From Actinomycetota bacterium (lineage in GTDB: Bacteria; Actinomycetota; Thermoleophilia; Gaiellales; Gaiellaceae), in NCBI GenBank assembly GCA_003134505.1, contig PLBK01000012.1, positions 1 through 64,000 of the forward strand: a stretch of 64,000 nucleotides of DNA. Direction: 5' to 3'. The position numbers were made by a program, and so were the translations under genes. This document shows positions 54,918-63,529 of the stretch, one piece after another; position 1 is the first letter of the stretch, and every line of letters starts with the position of its first letter. The notes below the pieces were generated by a model. It did not search any database. It had not been told where the DNA came from and saw only the letters and a program-made list of their open reading frames with translations.

Positions 54918-56042
54918 CTAGGCGACGGTGGTGGCGACCCGGCCGAGCGCCTCGGAGAGGAAGCGCAGCTCGTCGGGCGTCCCGACGGTGACCCGGATCG
55001 CCTCCGGCGCGCCGAAGCCGTGCGTCGGCCGGACGATCACGCCTTCTCGGAGCAGCCGCTCCTCGAAGGGCCGCGAGTCCTCGCCGAGCTCGACGAGCAC
55101 GAAGTTGGCGACGGCTCCCTCCACGGGCTCGAGCCCGTGCTCGCGCAGCACCCGCTCGAGCTCGGCGCGGCCGGTCGCGTTCAGGTCCCGCCGGCGCCGC
55201 AGCTCGTCCACGTCGGCGAGGCTCGCGAGCGCCGCTTCCTGGGCCGGGGTCGAGACGTCGAACGCGCGGCGCACCTTCGAGATCTCCGTCACGACCGCGG
55301 CGGGCGCGACTGCGTACCCGACTCGCAGCCCCGCCAGGCCGTAGATCTTCGAGAACGTGCGCAGCACGACCACGTTGCGCCCTTGCTTGAAGTGCTCCTG
55401 GACCGCGTCCGCGTAGTCGGGGTCGTCGATGTACTCGAAGTACGCCTGGTCGACCACCGTGACGACGTGCTCCGGGACGTGCTCAAACCACGCGTCCAGC
55501 TCGGCCCGCGTGCTCATCGTCCCGGTAGGGTTGTTCGGAAGGCAGACGTACGCGAGCTTCGTCCGCGGGCCGATCGCCGCCAGCATCGCCTCGAGGTCGT
55601 AGCGGTGATCGCGGAGCGGCACGAGCCGCGGCGTCGCACCGAGCTTGCGAGCGTCGATCACGTAGCTGACGAACGACGGCCAGCCGCAGACGATCTCGTC
55701 GCCGCGATCGAGGAAGACCTGCGACAGGCAGTCGATCAGGCCGTCGGCGCCCGCGCCCGTGATCACCTCCTCGAAGGCGACGTCGTGGCGCTCGGCGAGC
55801 CCAGCGCGAAGCCGGTAGGCGCCGCCGTCCGGATAGCGGTTGAGCTCCTCCGCCGCGCCGTTGATCGCCTCGAGCGCGGCCGGGAACGGGCCGTACGGGC
55901 CCTCGTTGGACGCGAGCTTGACGACGCGCTCGATGCCGAGCTCGCGCTGCACCTCCTCGACGGGCTTTCCCGCCTCGTAGGGCACGATGCCCTCGAGCGC
56001 CGTCGAGAACAGGCTCCTCGGAATCTCGCCGCGACCAGCCAC
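54918..56042 (-). CDS. hisC: Histidinol-phosphate aminotransferase
   Basis: VKLASNEGPYGPFPAALEAI, LNRYPDGGAYRLRAGLAERHDV, CLPNNPTGTMSTRAELDAW, RTFSKIYGLAGLRVGYAVA. Confidence 0.95.
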   Translation of the reverse strand: MAGRGEIPRSLFSTALEGIVPYEAGKPVEEVQRELGIERVVKLASNEGPYGPFPAALEAINGAAEELNRYPDGGAYRLRAGLAERHDVAFEEVITGAGADGLIDCLSQVFLDRGDEIVCGWPSFVSYVIDARKLGATPRLVPLRDHRYDLEAMLAAIGPRTKLAYVCLPNNPTGTMSTRAELDAWFEHVPEHVVTVVDQAYFEYIDDPDYADAVQEHFKQGRNVVVLRTFSKIYGLAGLRVGYAVAPAAVVTEISKVRRAFDVSTPAQEAALASLADVDELRRRRDLNATGRAELERVLREHGLEPVEGAVANFVLVELGEDSRPFEERLLREGVIVRPTHGFGAPEAIRVTVGTPDELRFLSEALGRVATTVA

Positions 56043-56098
56043 GGCCTGACTCTAGCGAGGGCGCGTGCGACCTTTGCCAGCGACTAGGCTTGCCGGGC

Positions 56099-56710
56099 GT
56101 GAGCGAGATCGGCCTCTTCCCGCTCGAGCTTGTTCTGCTCCCGACGGAGCGCGTGCCGCTCCACATCTTCGAGCCTCGCTACAAGGAGCTGATCGGCGAG
56201 TGCCTGCGCAGCGGCCACGAGTTCGGGCTCGTCCTGGAGGACGATCAGGGCCGGCGCGAGATCGGAACGCGCGCGGTCGTCGTCGAGGTCCTGCAGGTGT
56301 TCGACGACGGCCGGATGAACGTCGTCGTCGAGGGCCATGACCGCTTCCGCCTCCGCGAGCTGACGGCGGGGCGGGCGTTCCTGACGGGCGACGTCGAGCC
56401 GGTGGACGACGATGACGACGAGCCCCCGGCCGCCGACGGCGACCGGGCGCTGACGCTGTTCCGACAGCTGGTCGAGGTGGCAGGCGGGGAGATCGACGAG
56501 CCGGACGGAGCATCCGGGTCGCTGTCGTTCGAGATCGCCTCCCGTGTCGACTTCGGCATCGAGCCGAAACAGGAGCTGCTCGAGCAGCGCTCCGAGGCCA
56601 CCCGCCTCCGGCAGCTGTCAGAGCTGCTGGAGGCCGCGATCGAAGCCGTCAAACGGGAGCGCGAGGTGAGAGAGCGCGCCGCGACGAACGGGAAAGTCTC
56701 CCAAGGCTGA
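56099..56710 (+). CDS. LON peptidase substrate-binding domain protein
   Basis: IGLFPLELVLLPTERVPLHIFEPRYKELIGECLRSGHEFGLVLED...VVVEVLQVFDDGRMNVVVEGHDRFRL. Confidence 0.9.
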   Translation: MSEIGLFPLELVLLPTERVPLHIFEPRYKELIGECLRSGHEFGLVLEDDQGRREIGTRAVVVEVLQVFDDGRMNVVVEGHDRFRLRELTAGRAFLTGDVEPVDDDDDEPPAADGDRALTLFRQLVEVAGGEIDEPDGASGSLSFEIASRVDFGIEPKQELLEQRSEATRLRQLSELLEAAIEAVKREREVRERAATNGKVSQG

Positions 56711-56809
56711 TCACCTCGCCGGCCCCTGGGGCCATGGCCGCCCCGGCCGGGAAGCGCCCGCATCCCCACCCAGGGCGGGGAGAACGACCACCCGCCACCC
56801 GCGATCAGC
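56706..56809 (+). ncRNA. Candidate structured RNA element / bidirectional terminator in convergent intergenic region
   Basis: Closing stem GCTGATC (56706-56712)/GATCAGC (56803-56809) enclosing GGCCCCTGGGGCC, GGCCGCCCCGGCC and CCCCACCCAGGGCGGGG sub-hairpins. Confidence 0.4.
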
Positions 56810-56843
56810 GTACCTCCGAAACTGTCATCTGTCTGCGCCGCAG

Positions 56844-56861
56844 GTGTGACAAAAGTGTGAC
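56844..56861. repeat. Short direct repeat GTGTGAC-AAAA-GTGTGAC (11-nt period)
   Basis: Two identical heptamers at 56844-56850 and 56855-56861. Confidence 0.8.
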
Positions 56862-56882
56862 TTTGTGTCCACACCCGGCCGC

Positions 56883-57395
56883 TCAGGGCTCGTCGATCCA
56901 GTAGGCCATCAGGATCGCGTCCACGTACCCGGCGCCGCGGCGATAGTGGGCCCGACGGTAGCCCTCTTTCACGAACCCGAAGCCTTCGTAAAGAGCGATT
57001 GCGGGCGCGTTGTGCGGAAAGACGTGCAGCTCGAGCTTCCGGACGCGCGACTCGCGCGCCCAGGCGACGGCCCGGGCGAGCAGCGCGCGGCCGACGCCCC
57101 GGCGCCGATGGCCGGCCGCCACCATCAGGCCCAGGTCGGCGACGTGGTAGCTCGCCGGGTGCGGGTCGCGCGCCACCGACAGCCGTCCCACGATCTCGCC
57201 TTCTTCCTCGGCCACGAACACCCCCGCGTGGGGGTGCCGCCGGAGCGCCTTCAGATAGCGCCGCTCATCCGCGACTCCGCGCCACGCGTCGTCGGCGATC
57301 AGCCAGCCCTCCGGCTCAGCGCCGATCTTCTGCGCCAGCTCCACGAGCGCCGCGGCGTCCCCGGGCACGGCGTCCCTGATGACGAACGCCGTCAT
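56883..57395 (-). CDS. GNAT-family N-acetyltransferase
   Basis: FVIRDAVPGDAAALVELAQKIGAEPEGWLI...VADLGLMVAAGHRRRGVGRALLARAVAWARESRVRKLELHVFPHNAPAIALYEGFGFVKEG. Confidence 0.92.
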   Translation of the reverse strand: MTAFVIRDAVPGDAAALVELAQKIGAEPEGWLIADDAWRGVADERRYLKALRRHPHAGVFVAEEEGEIVGRLSVARDPHPASYHVADLGLMVAAGHRRRGVGRALLARAVAWARESRVRKLELHVFPHNAPAIALYEGFGFVKEGYRRAHYRRGAGYVDAILMAYWIDEP

Positions 57396-58963
57396 CCGAC
57401 CACCACGCCGTAGCCGCCGCGACGCGGATCGCCCGCCGCGGCGAGGCTCCCGTCGTCGGCCTGCTCGACCGCCGCCGCGCCTCCGAAGAACAGGTTCCGG
57501 CGGCGCCAGCGGACGACGTCGTACCCGGCCGCCTCGAGCTCGTCCACCGAGCCCGCGTCGAGGCCCCCCTCGCAGTGGACGTGCGGCTCGTCGACATGGA
57601 CACGCGGCCGGTCGATCGCCTCCCCGACGGGAAGGCCGTGGCCGACGACGTTGACGACCACCTGCATGATCGCGCCGCGGAGGCGCACCGAGCCGGCGCT
57701 CCCGACCACGAGCCGCGGAGTGCCCTCGCGGAGCACGATCGACGGCGCCATCATGCTCGTCATCCGGTGCCCGGCGGCCCGGACGCGTCCGCCCGGGTTG
57801 AGGTCGTACTCGCCGAGCATGTTGTTCAGAGTGATTCCCGTTCGCGGCACGATCACGCCCGAGCCGGAACCGGTCGAGGCCGAGAGCGAGGCAGCGTTCC
57901 CGTCGGCGTCGATGACCGAGATGTGCGTCGTCCCGCCGGGCGGAGCGGCCGAGACGGCTCCGGCTGCGCCCGCCTCGATGCGCTTCAGCGCAGCCTTGAT
58001 GTTCCCCTCTCCGAACAGCTGCCGTACCAGACCGCCCCGGTGGAGCCGCGTCGTGAAGCGGCCCTGGCGTGCCCGGTCCTGCTCGCGCATCACCTCGACG
58101 AGCGCGGCGAGCGCGGCCGTGGAGCCCGGCGCGCCGGCGCGCCCGTCGGCGGCAAGCCGGTCGAGCAGCTCGAGGCCGTAACCGATCAGCACGCCGCCGG
58201 ACGAGGGAGGCGGGTTCGACTCGAAGACGCATCCCCGGAACCCGGCTCGCACGGGCCTGCGCCAGATCACCCGGTAGCGACGCAGGTCGTCGGCCGTGAC
58301 GGCACCGCCGGTCGCTTCCAGGTGGCCGACGATCGCCGCCGCGAGCTCGCCCGTGTACAGGTCTGCGGGCTGCTCGGCCAGCCGCTCGAGCGTTCCGGCG
58401 AGATCGGGGAGGCGGAGGACGTCGCCCGGGCCGAGGCGGGCGCCGCCGACGCCGTAGACGCGCCTGCCTTCCTCGGTGTGACGCAGGATCAGATCGAGGA
58501 TCGCGTGCAGGTAGGCCTGTGGCCGTGTCAGCTCGATACCCGTCTGCGCCGCCTCGGTCGCCGGCTCGATCAGCGCTCGCCACGGAAGACTCCCGAACCG
58601 GCGGTGCGCCGCGTGGAGGCCGGCGGCGGCGCCCGGAACGGCGCACGAGGCCGACCCGATGTGGAACATCTGCGTCGACTCGCCGCTGAAGTCGACGTCC
58701 ACCGCCTCCATCTCGGCGGGCCGCCGCGCGGGCGCTCCGAGGCCCGGTGTCGAGACGAAGAAATCGAGGAGCCGGGTCGAGCGGTCGCGCGCCCGGTGGA
58801 CGAGCATGAACCCTCCCGCCCCGGGCCCCGTCAAGGGGCTTTCGGCGACCCAGGACATGAACGCGGCCGCGATGCACGCGTCGACGGCGTTTCCGCCCTC
58901 TGACAGGATGCGCGCACCCGCCTCCGCGGTCAGCTGATGGCCTGCTGCAACCGCTCCCCTCAC
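57392..58963 (-). CDS. ggt: Gamma-glutamyltransferase family protein
   Basis: GARILSEGGNAVDACIAAAFM, TGPGAGGFMLVH, ESNPPPSSGGVLIGYGLELL, GTTHISVIDADGNAASLSAS. Confidence 0.95.
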   Translation of the reverse strand: MRGAVAAGHQLTAEAGARILSEGGNAVDACIAAAFMSWVAESPLTGPGAGGFMLVHRARDRSTRLLDFFVSTPGLGAPARRPAEMEAVDVDFSGESTQMFHIGSASCAVPGAAAGLHAAHRRFGSLPWRALIEPATEAAQTGIELTRPQAYLHAILDLILRHTEEGRRVYGVGGARLGPGDVLRLPDLAGTLERLAEQPADLYTGELAAAIVGHLEATGGAVTADDLRRYRVIWRRPVRAGFRGCVFESNPPPSSGGVLIGYGLELLDRLAADGRAGAPGSTAALAALVEVMREQDRARQGRFTTRLHRGGLVRQLFGEGNIKAALKRIEAGAAGAVSAAPPGGTTHISVIDADGNAASLSASTGSGSGVIVPRTGITLNNMLGEYDLNPGGRVRAAGHRMTSMMAPSIVLREGTPRLVVGSAGSVRLRGAIMQVVVNVVGHGLPVGEAIDRPRVHVDEPHVHCEGGLDAGSVDELEAAGYDVVRWRRRNLFFGGAAAVEQADDGSLAAAGDPRRGGYGVVVG

Positions 58964-59042
58964 GGCCGAAGCCTACTGCCGCCCTGACGCGAGGCACTTC
59001 GCGGACAGGTGGACGAAATGAAGACCAGAAGCCACCGGTTCC

Positions 59043-59149
59043 CCCAAGTGCCGCGAAGCCGCGGCTTGGCCGCGGTGTAGCTCAGGTCGCCGAAGACGCG
59101 ACCCCAAAGGGAAGGGAGCCCGCGGGGGAAACCGGCTGTTTCCCCCGCG
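59043..59149 (-). repeat. Dispersed palindromic repeat family, copy D (hairpin 59121-59149)
   Basis: CGCGGGGGAAAC-cggct-GTTTCCCCCGCG abutting ftsZ stop codon; flank GACCCCAAAGGGAAGGGAGCC and GCCGCGAAGCCGCGGCTTGGCCGCGG as in other copies. Confidence 0.9.
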
Positions 59150-60505
59150 CTAGAGCTCGCGCAGGAAGCTCGGCGGCTCGAACGGCTCGCGTTCGGCGGT
59201 CCCGAACGTCGTCGCCGCACGCCGCTGGCCGGCGCCGAAGCCCGTGGCGACGACGGTCACCCACACCTGCCCGTTCAGCCGCTCGTCGATCGTTGCGCCG
59301 AAGATGATGTTCGTGTCGTCGGTCGCGCGCTGACGGACGATCTCCGCGGCCTGGTTGACCTCGAAGAGCGAGAGGTCCTCCCCGCCGGCGATCGAGAGCA
59401 GGATGCCTCTGGCACCCGTCATCTCGCCCTCGATCAGCGGCGAGCGCAGGGCGCGCTCGACGGCCTCGACGGCACGGTCGTCGCCGCTCGAGTAGCCGAT
59501 ACCCATCAGCGCGTTGCCGGCGTCGCTCATGATCGTGCGGACGTCCGCGAAGTCGAGGTTGATCAGCCCCGGCATCGTGATCAGGTCGCAGATCCCCTGG
59601 ACGCCCTGGCGGAGCACGTCGTCGGCGATCCGGAAGGCGTCCAGCATCGACGTCGAGCGATCGAGCACCTCGAGCAGCTTCTCGTTCGGGACGACGATCA
59701 CGGTGTCGCACTCCGAGCGCAGCTCCGCGGTGCCGTCCTCGGCCGAGCGGCGGCGCTGCGTGCCCTCGAACTTGAACGGCGTCGTGACGATCCCGACCGT
59801 CAGCGCCTTGAGCTCGCGCGCGATGTGCGCCACGACCGGCGCCGCACCCGAGCCGGTGCCGCCGCCCTCGCCGGCGGTCACGAACACCATGTCCGCGCCG
59901 CGCAGCGCCTGCTTGATCTCGTCGTAGCTCTCCTCGGCGGCCTTGCGCCCGATCACTGGGTCGGCCCCCGAGCCGAGCCCCTCGGTGAGCTCGCGTCCGA
60001 TGTGGATCTTGACCGGTGCGTCCGAGAACTGGAGCTGCTGGATGTCGGTGTTGACGGCGATGAACTCGACCTGCGAGAGCCCGGCGTCGATCATCCGGTT
60101 GACCGCGTTCAGCCCGGCGCCGCCCACGCCGACGACCTTGATGACCGCGACGTACGTACCGGAGTCGGGCCGTGGCACGGCGTGGAGAATCGGCGGCTCG
60201 GGCGCGACGTCCCAGAGCTCCGGCCGCACCCGCTCGCGCGCCGGCTCCTCCGCAGGAGCGGGGACGGGCGCGCGCGGGATGTCGACGACGACCAACTCGA
60301 CGGGCTCGAGATGACGTGGCGAGCGCGGCTCGGGCTCCACCACGGGCTCGGGAGCGTGCTCGACGGTCTCCTCGGGCACACGTGGCTCGGCGCTCCCTTT
60401 CGGAGCGCCGCCTGCCTCCTGCTCGGCCTGACGCTGAGCAGCTTCCGTCGCCTTGAACAGCTCGGCGAGGGGCCCTTCACGCATGCTGGCGCGCTTGCGC
60501 GCCAT
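59150..60505 (-). CDS. ftsZ: Cell division protein FtsZ with long N-terminal extension
   Basis: [44 protein letters not shown] tubulin signature, [12 protein letters not shown]7 loop, C-terminal [12 protein letters not shown]. Confidence 0.98.
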   Translation of the reverse strand: MARKRASMREGPLAELFKATEAAQRQAEQEAGGAPKGSAEPRVPEETVEHAPEPVVEPEPRSPRHLEPVELVVVDIPRAPVPAPAEEPARERVRPELWDVAPEPPILHAVPRPDSGTYVAVIKVVGVGGAGLNAVNRMIDAGLSQVEFIAVNTDIQQLQFSDAPVKIHIGRELTEGLGSGADPVIGRKAAEESYDEIKQALRGADMVFVTAGEGGGTGSGAAPVVAHIARELKALTVGIVTTPFKFEGTQRRRSAEDGTAELRSECDTVIVVPNEKLLEVLDRSTSMLDAFRIADDVLRQGVQGICDLITMPGLINLDFADVRTIMSDAGNALMGIGYSSGDDRAVEAVERALRSPLIEGEMTGARGILLSIAGGEDLSLFEVNQAAEIVRQRATDDTNIIFGATIDERLNGQVWVTVVATGFGAGQRRAATTFGTAEREPFEPPSFLREL

Positions 60506-61247
60506 TCATGACCTCCTTTGCCAGCTCACGATAGGCCTGCGCGGCGCTTCCGCCGGGCTCGTACTTGAGGACACTGAGGCCCTTCACCGGCGCCTCCGCG
60601 TACCGAACCGTCTTGCGGATTCGCGTCTTGAACACGAGATCGCCGAAGTTCTCCTGCAGGATCTCCACCGCCTCGCGCGCGTGCAGCGTGCGGCCGTCGA
60701 ACATCGTCGGGAGGATGCCCTGGATCGCGACGTTCGGGTTGAGGTTCTCCCGGATCATGCTGAGCGTGTTCTCGAGCTGGACGAGCCCGCGCAGCGACAG
60801 GTACTCGCACTGGACGGGGACGATGACGCCGTCCGACGCAACGAGCGCGTTGATCGTCAGCAGGCCGAGCGAAGGCGGCGTGTCGATCAGGACGTAGTCG
60901 TACTGAGACTTGAAGGGCGCCAGCGCCCGCTCGAGAGCGCGCTCGCGGCCGATCATGCTCGAAAGCGCCAACTCCGCGCCGGCCAGGTCGATCGAGGACA
61001 CGGCCAGGTCGATCTCGCCCTTGTGGATCACCTGCTCGAGCGGCAGGCGGTGCACGAGGACGTCGTACATCGAGCGCTCGATCGTGTCCGGGTTCAGTCC
61101 CTGGCTCATCGTCAGGTTCCCCTGCGGGTCGAGGTCCACGGTGAGCACGCGCTTGCCTTCCTCCGCGAGCGCGACGGCGAGGTTCAGGGTCGAAGTCGTC
61201 TTCGCCACCCCGCCCTTCTGGTTGGCGAACGCTATGACTGATCCCAT
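60477..61247 (-). CDS. parA: ParA/Soj-family ATPase
   Basis: [46 protein letters not shown] deviant Walker [46 protein letters not shown]. Confidence 0.97.
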   Translation of the reverse strand: MGSVIAFANQKGGVAKTTSTLNLAVALAEEGKRVLTVDLDPQGNLTMSQGLNPDTIERSMYDVLVHRLPLEQVIHKGEIDLAVSSIDLAGAELALSSMIGRERALERALAPFKSQYDYVLIDTPPSLGLLTINALVASDGVIVPVQCEYLSLRGLVQLENTLSMIRENLNPNVAIQGILPTMFDGRTLHAREAVEILQENFGDLVFKTRIRKTVRYAEAPVKGLSVLKYEPGGSAAQAYRELAKEVMNGAQARQHA

Positions 61248-61330
61248 GGCAGCTTTCTGCGGAACGGTGTCCGGCTCAGGCTGATGTGCTACCTGCAAGA
61301 GGCCCATCGTGCGGCTTCTTTCGAGCCACG

Positions 61331-61564
61331 TTACCAGAGTCCTGCGCGGGCCTCTGTGCCGGTTTCCGCCTCGTGGAGCGCCTCACGGCAGCGCTCGAGC
61401 GCACTTTTCGCGAGGTCGGTGCCCGCGGGCTCGGAGCGCACCCATGCCTCGGCGTCGGCGAGCAGGCCCCGCACCTCGTCGAGCAGCACTCGAGCGGGCG
61501 CGCCGGTCCGTTCGAGCGTCTCGATGCGCTCCAGCCTCGTCATCACCGCGCGTGCCTCGTCCAC
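61331..61564 (-). CDS. Hypothetical small alpha-helical protein
   Basis: 77 aa MDEARAVMTRLERIETLERTGAPARVLLDEVRGLLADAEAWV... Confidence 0.6.
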   Translation of the reverse strand: MDEARAVMTRLERIETLERTGAPARVLLDEVRGLLADAEAWVRSEPAGTDLAKSALERCREALHEAETGTEARAGLW

Positions 61565-61620
61565 CCTGCGACGGTAGCCGGGGAAGACGCGCCGGTTCGT
61601 GACGAATTCGTGCCTGTTCT

Positions 61621-62874
61621 CTAGCTGGCCACGGCGCTGACGGCGAAATAGCTCCGGGGCCTCGGCTTGAGCCCCAGCAGCGAGTCGTCGAGCCGCTCGA
61701 CGAGCTGAACCCGGTCGCCGGCCATCAGCACCTCGAGCAGCGCCCGGCGGATCGTGTCAGCGTCGCTCGTCGTCGCGTGGCCGCCGCTCGTGAGCCCGCG
61801 CAGCCGCGCGAAGAGCTCGCCACGATGGGCTGCGTCCTCGCCGACGAGCACGGAGAGCCGGGCCGCCGCCGCCCAGAGCCCGTCCCCGGCGCCGAGCAGC
61901 GCGGCGAGCGATTCACGCAGTTGCTCAGAGCGATAGGGCTCGGCGGCGAAGAGCGAGAGCTCCCAGCGGTCGAGTGCCTCGCCCAGCCCGTCGTCGCCGT
62001 CGCTGGCAGCCAGCGCCGCGAGCAGCTCGGCGGCGAGCTTGCCGCGGAACTCGTCCAGACGGGTCGGCTCGCCGGGCGGTTCCGTGGCCGCGATCGGCAG
62101 TACCGGCCTCACGCCGTAGGGCCTCCAGTCGAGCCGCTCGAAGAGGACGGGCCCTGCCGCGATCGGCGCCGCCGTGGCGAGGCGGAGCGCGGTGACTGCG
62201 TCGGCGATCTCACCGGGCGCGTCAGGCGGCTCGACCGCCCCGGCCGGGAACTCGCAGGCCAGCTCGATGACGCACGCCCGTTCGGCCTCGCGGCCGAATC
62301 CTGCGGGCAGAAGCCCGTTCGCCTCCGGCCAGCAGGCGGCGATCTCCCCCACCGCGGCCATCCGCACGCGCAGACCGCGACCCAGCTCGATCTCGAGCGG
62401 GCTGGAGATGCCGACCAGCGGCGCGACGGCGCCGTAGGAGTGGCGCTCGCCGAAGATCTGGCGCTCGAGCTTCAGGTAGCCGCGGTTGAAGACCTGATCG
62501 TCCCATTCGAAGCCACCGCACCGCTCGGCCATGCCCGAGAGGAAGGGCAGCAGGATCGTCCGGAACAGTGCCGATTCTCCGGTCGTGTCCGGGACAGCAT
62601 GGGCGTGCGCGAAGATTGCTGCGGCCGGCTCGCGCCCGAGCTCTTCGAGAGCGAACTGCGCGTCGTCGAGGGCTCGGAGCTGGTCTGCTCGAGCCTCGAC
62701 GTATCCGCGCGCCAGCGGGCGGTAGTCGTAGAGCGCCGGCCGGTCGGGAACGGCGTGCTCCTCGAACGCGAACTGGAGCGGCGTCTCGGACTGCGATTCG
62801 CGGTAGAGGCAGGCGAAGGCGCCGAGGCAGTAGCGCTTGAGCGCCTCGTACAACTGCGGGGAGCGAAGGCCCAC
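61621..62874 (-). CDS. Conserved-looking hypothetical protein
   Basis: GTG start at 62874: VGLRSPQLYEALKRYCLGAFACLYRESQSETPLQFAFEEHAVPDRPALYDYRPLARGYVEARADQL...; 417 aa. Confidence 0.65.
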   Translation of the reverse strand: MGLRSPQLYEALKRYCLGAFACLYRESQSETPLQFAFEEHAVPDRPALYDYRPLARGYVEARADQLRALDDAQFALEELGREPAAAIFAHAHAVPDTTGESALFRTILLPFLSGMAERCGGFEWDDQVFNRGYLKLERQIFGERHSYGAVAPLVGISSPLEIELGRGLRVRMAAVGEIAACWPEANGLLPAGFGREAERACVIELACEFPAGAVEPPDAPGEIADAVTALRLATAAPIAAGPVLFERLDWRPYGVRPVLPIAATEPPGEPTRLDEFRGKLAAELLAALAASDGDDGLGEALDRWELSLFAAEPYRSEQLRESLAALLGAGDGLWAAAARLSVLVGEDAAHRGELFARLRGLTSGGHATTSDADTIRRALLEVLMAGDRVQLVERLDDSLLGLKPRPRSYFAVSAVAS

Positions 62875-62882
62875 TGGTTCCC

Positions 62883-63017
62883 TTACGCCTCGCGTGCTTC
62901 CTCTCCTCTCTGGCAAGTCGGACACCAGTAGGCGATGCGGTTGTGGTCACCCTGACCGCGACTCGCGATCGGCACGCCGCAGCGCGGGGAGGGGCGCCCG
63001 GCTCGGCGGTAGACCAT
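62883..63017 (-). pseudogene. Orphan Fpg/Nei (zf-FPG_IleRS) zinc-finger fragment
   Basis: MVYRRAGRPSPRCGVPIASRGQGDHNRIAYWCPTCQRGEEAREA matches the C-terminal finger of Fpg/Nei glycosylases (usual GRPCPRCG) with the first Cys replaced by Ser; no glycosylase core upstream. Confidence 0.7.
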
Positions 63018-63050
63018 CCGTTCTTCGGGCAGGTGGGGGACAATAGGCGC

Positions 63051-63470
63051 GTGCGTCGCGTCCGAGCAGCAGCCGCCGGTGCCGTCGCCGCAGCGGTCTG
63101 GGCGGCTCAGGAGCCGCTCGATCAGTGTGTTTTCGGCCACGACTACTCCGACGTCGCCGTGCTCGGCAAGCTCCTCACCCGCGGCCCTGAATGGCGGCGC
63201 GCCGGACTGGCCTTCCATGTCGCGAACGGCGCCGTCTTCGGCCTCGTCTACGACGCGGCGAGACGACGGCTGGACGTCGACTCGCGCCGGCTGGCGGTCG
63301 GGATGGCGCTCGGCGAGCACCTCGTGCTCTTCCCGCTCGGGGCGCTCGTTGACCGCCACCACCCGGCCCGCGGCGAGCCGGGCCTGGCCTCGCTGCTCTC
63401 GGGCCGCGCGTTTGCCCAGGCCACCTGGCGTCACGCGCTCTTCGGCTGGGTCCTCGGCCGGCTCGCCTGA
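63051..63470 (+). CDS. Hypothetical membrane protein
   Basis: VRRVRAAAAGAVAAAVWAAQEPLDQCVFGHDYSDVAVLGKLLTRGPEWRRAGLAFHVANGAVFGLVYDAARRRLD...; GTG start. Confidence 0.7.
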   Translation: MRRVRAAAAGAVAAAVWAAQEPLDQCVFGHDYSDVAVLGKLLTRGPEWRRAGLAFHVANGAVFGLVYDAARRRLDVDSRRLAVGMALGEHLVLFPLGALVDRHHPARGEPGLASLLSGRAFAQATWRHALFGWVLGRLA

Positions 63471-63529
63471 TCCGGCCATGTCCTAGGACATGGCCAGGGA
63501 GAACGGGTCGCTCGCCCCGGGGCGGGTCA

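Noticed and set aside
56706-56809. Structured element as a ydaO/c-di-AMP riboswitch, 6S RNA or SRP RNA
   Set aside because: Neither strand shows the conserved core sequences of these families as I know them, and no gene lies immediately downstream; left as unassigned.
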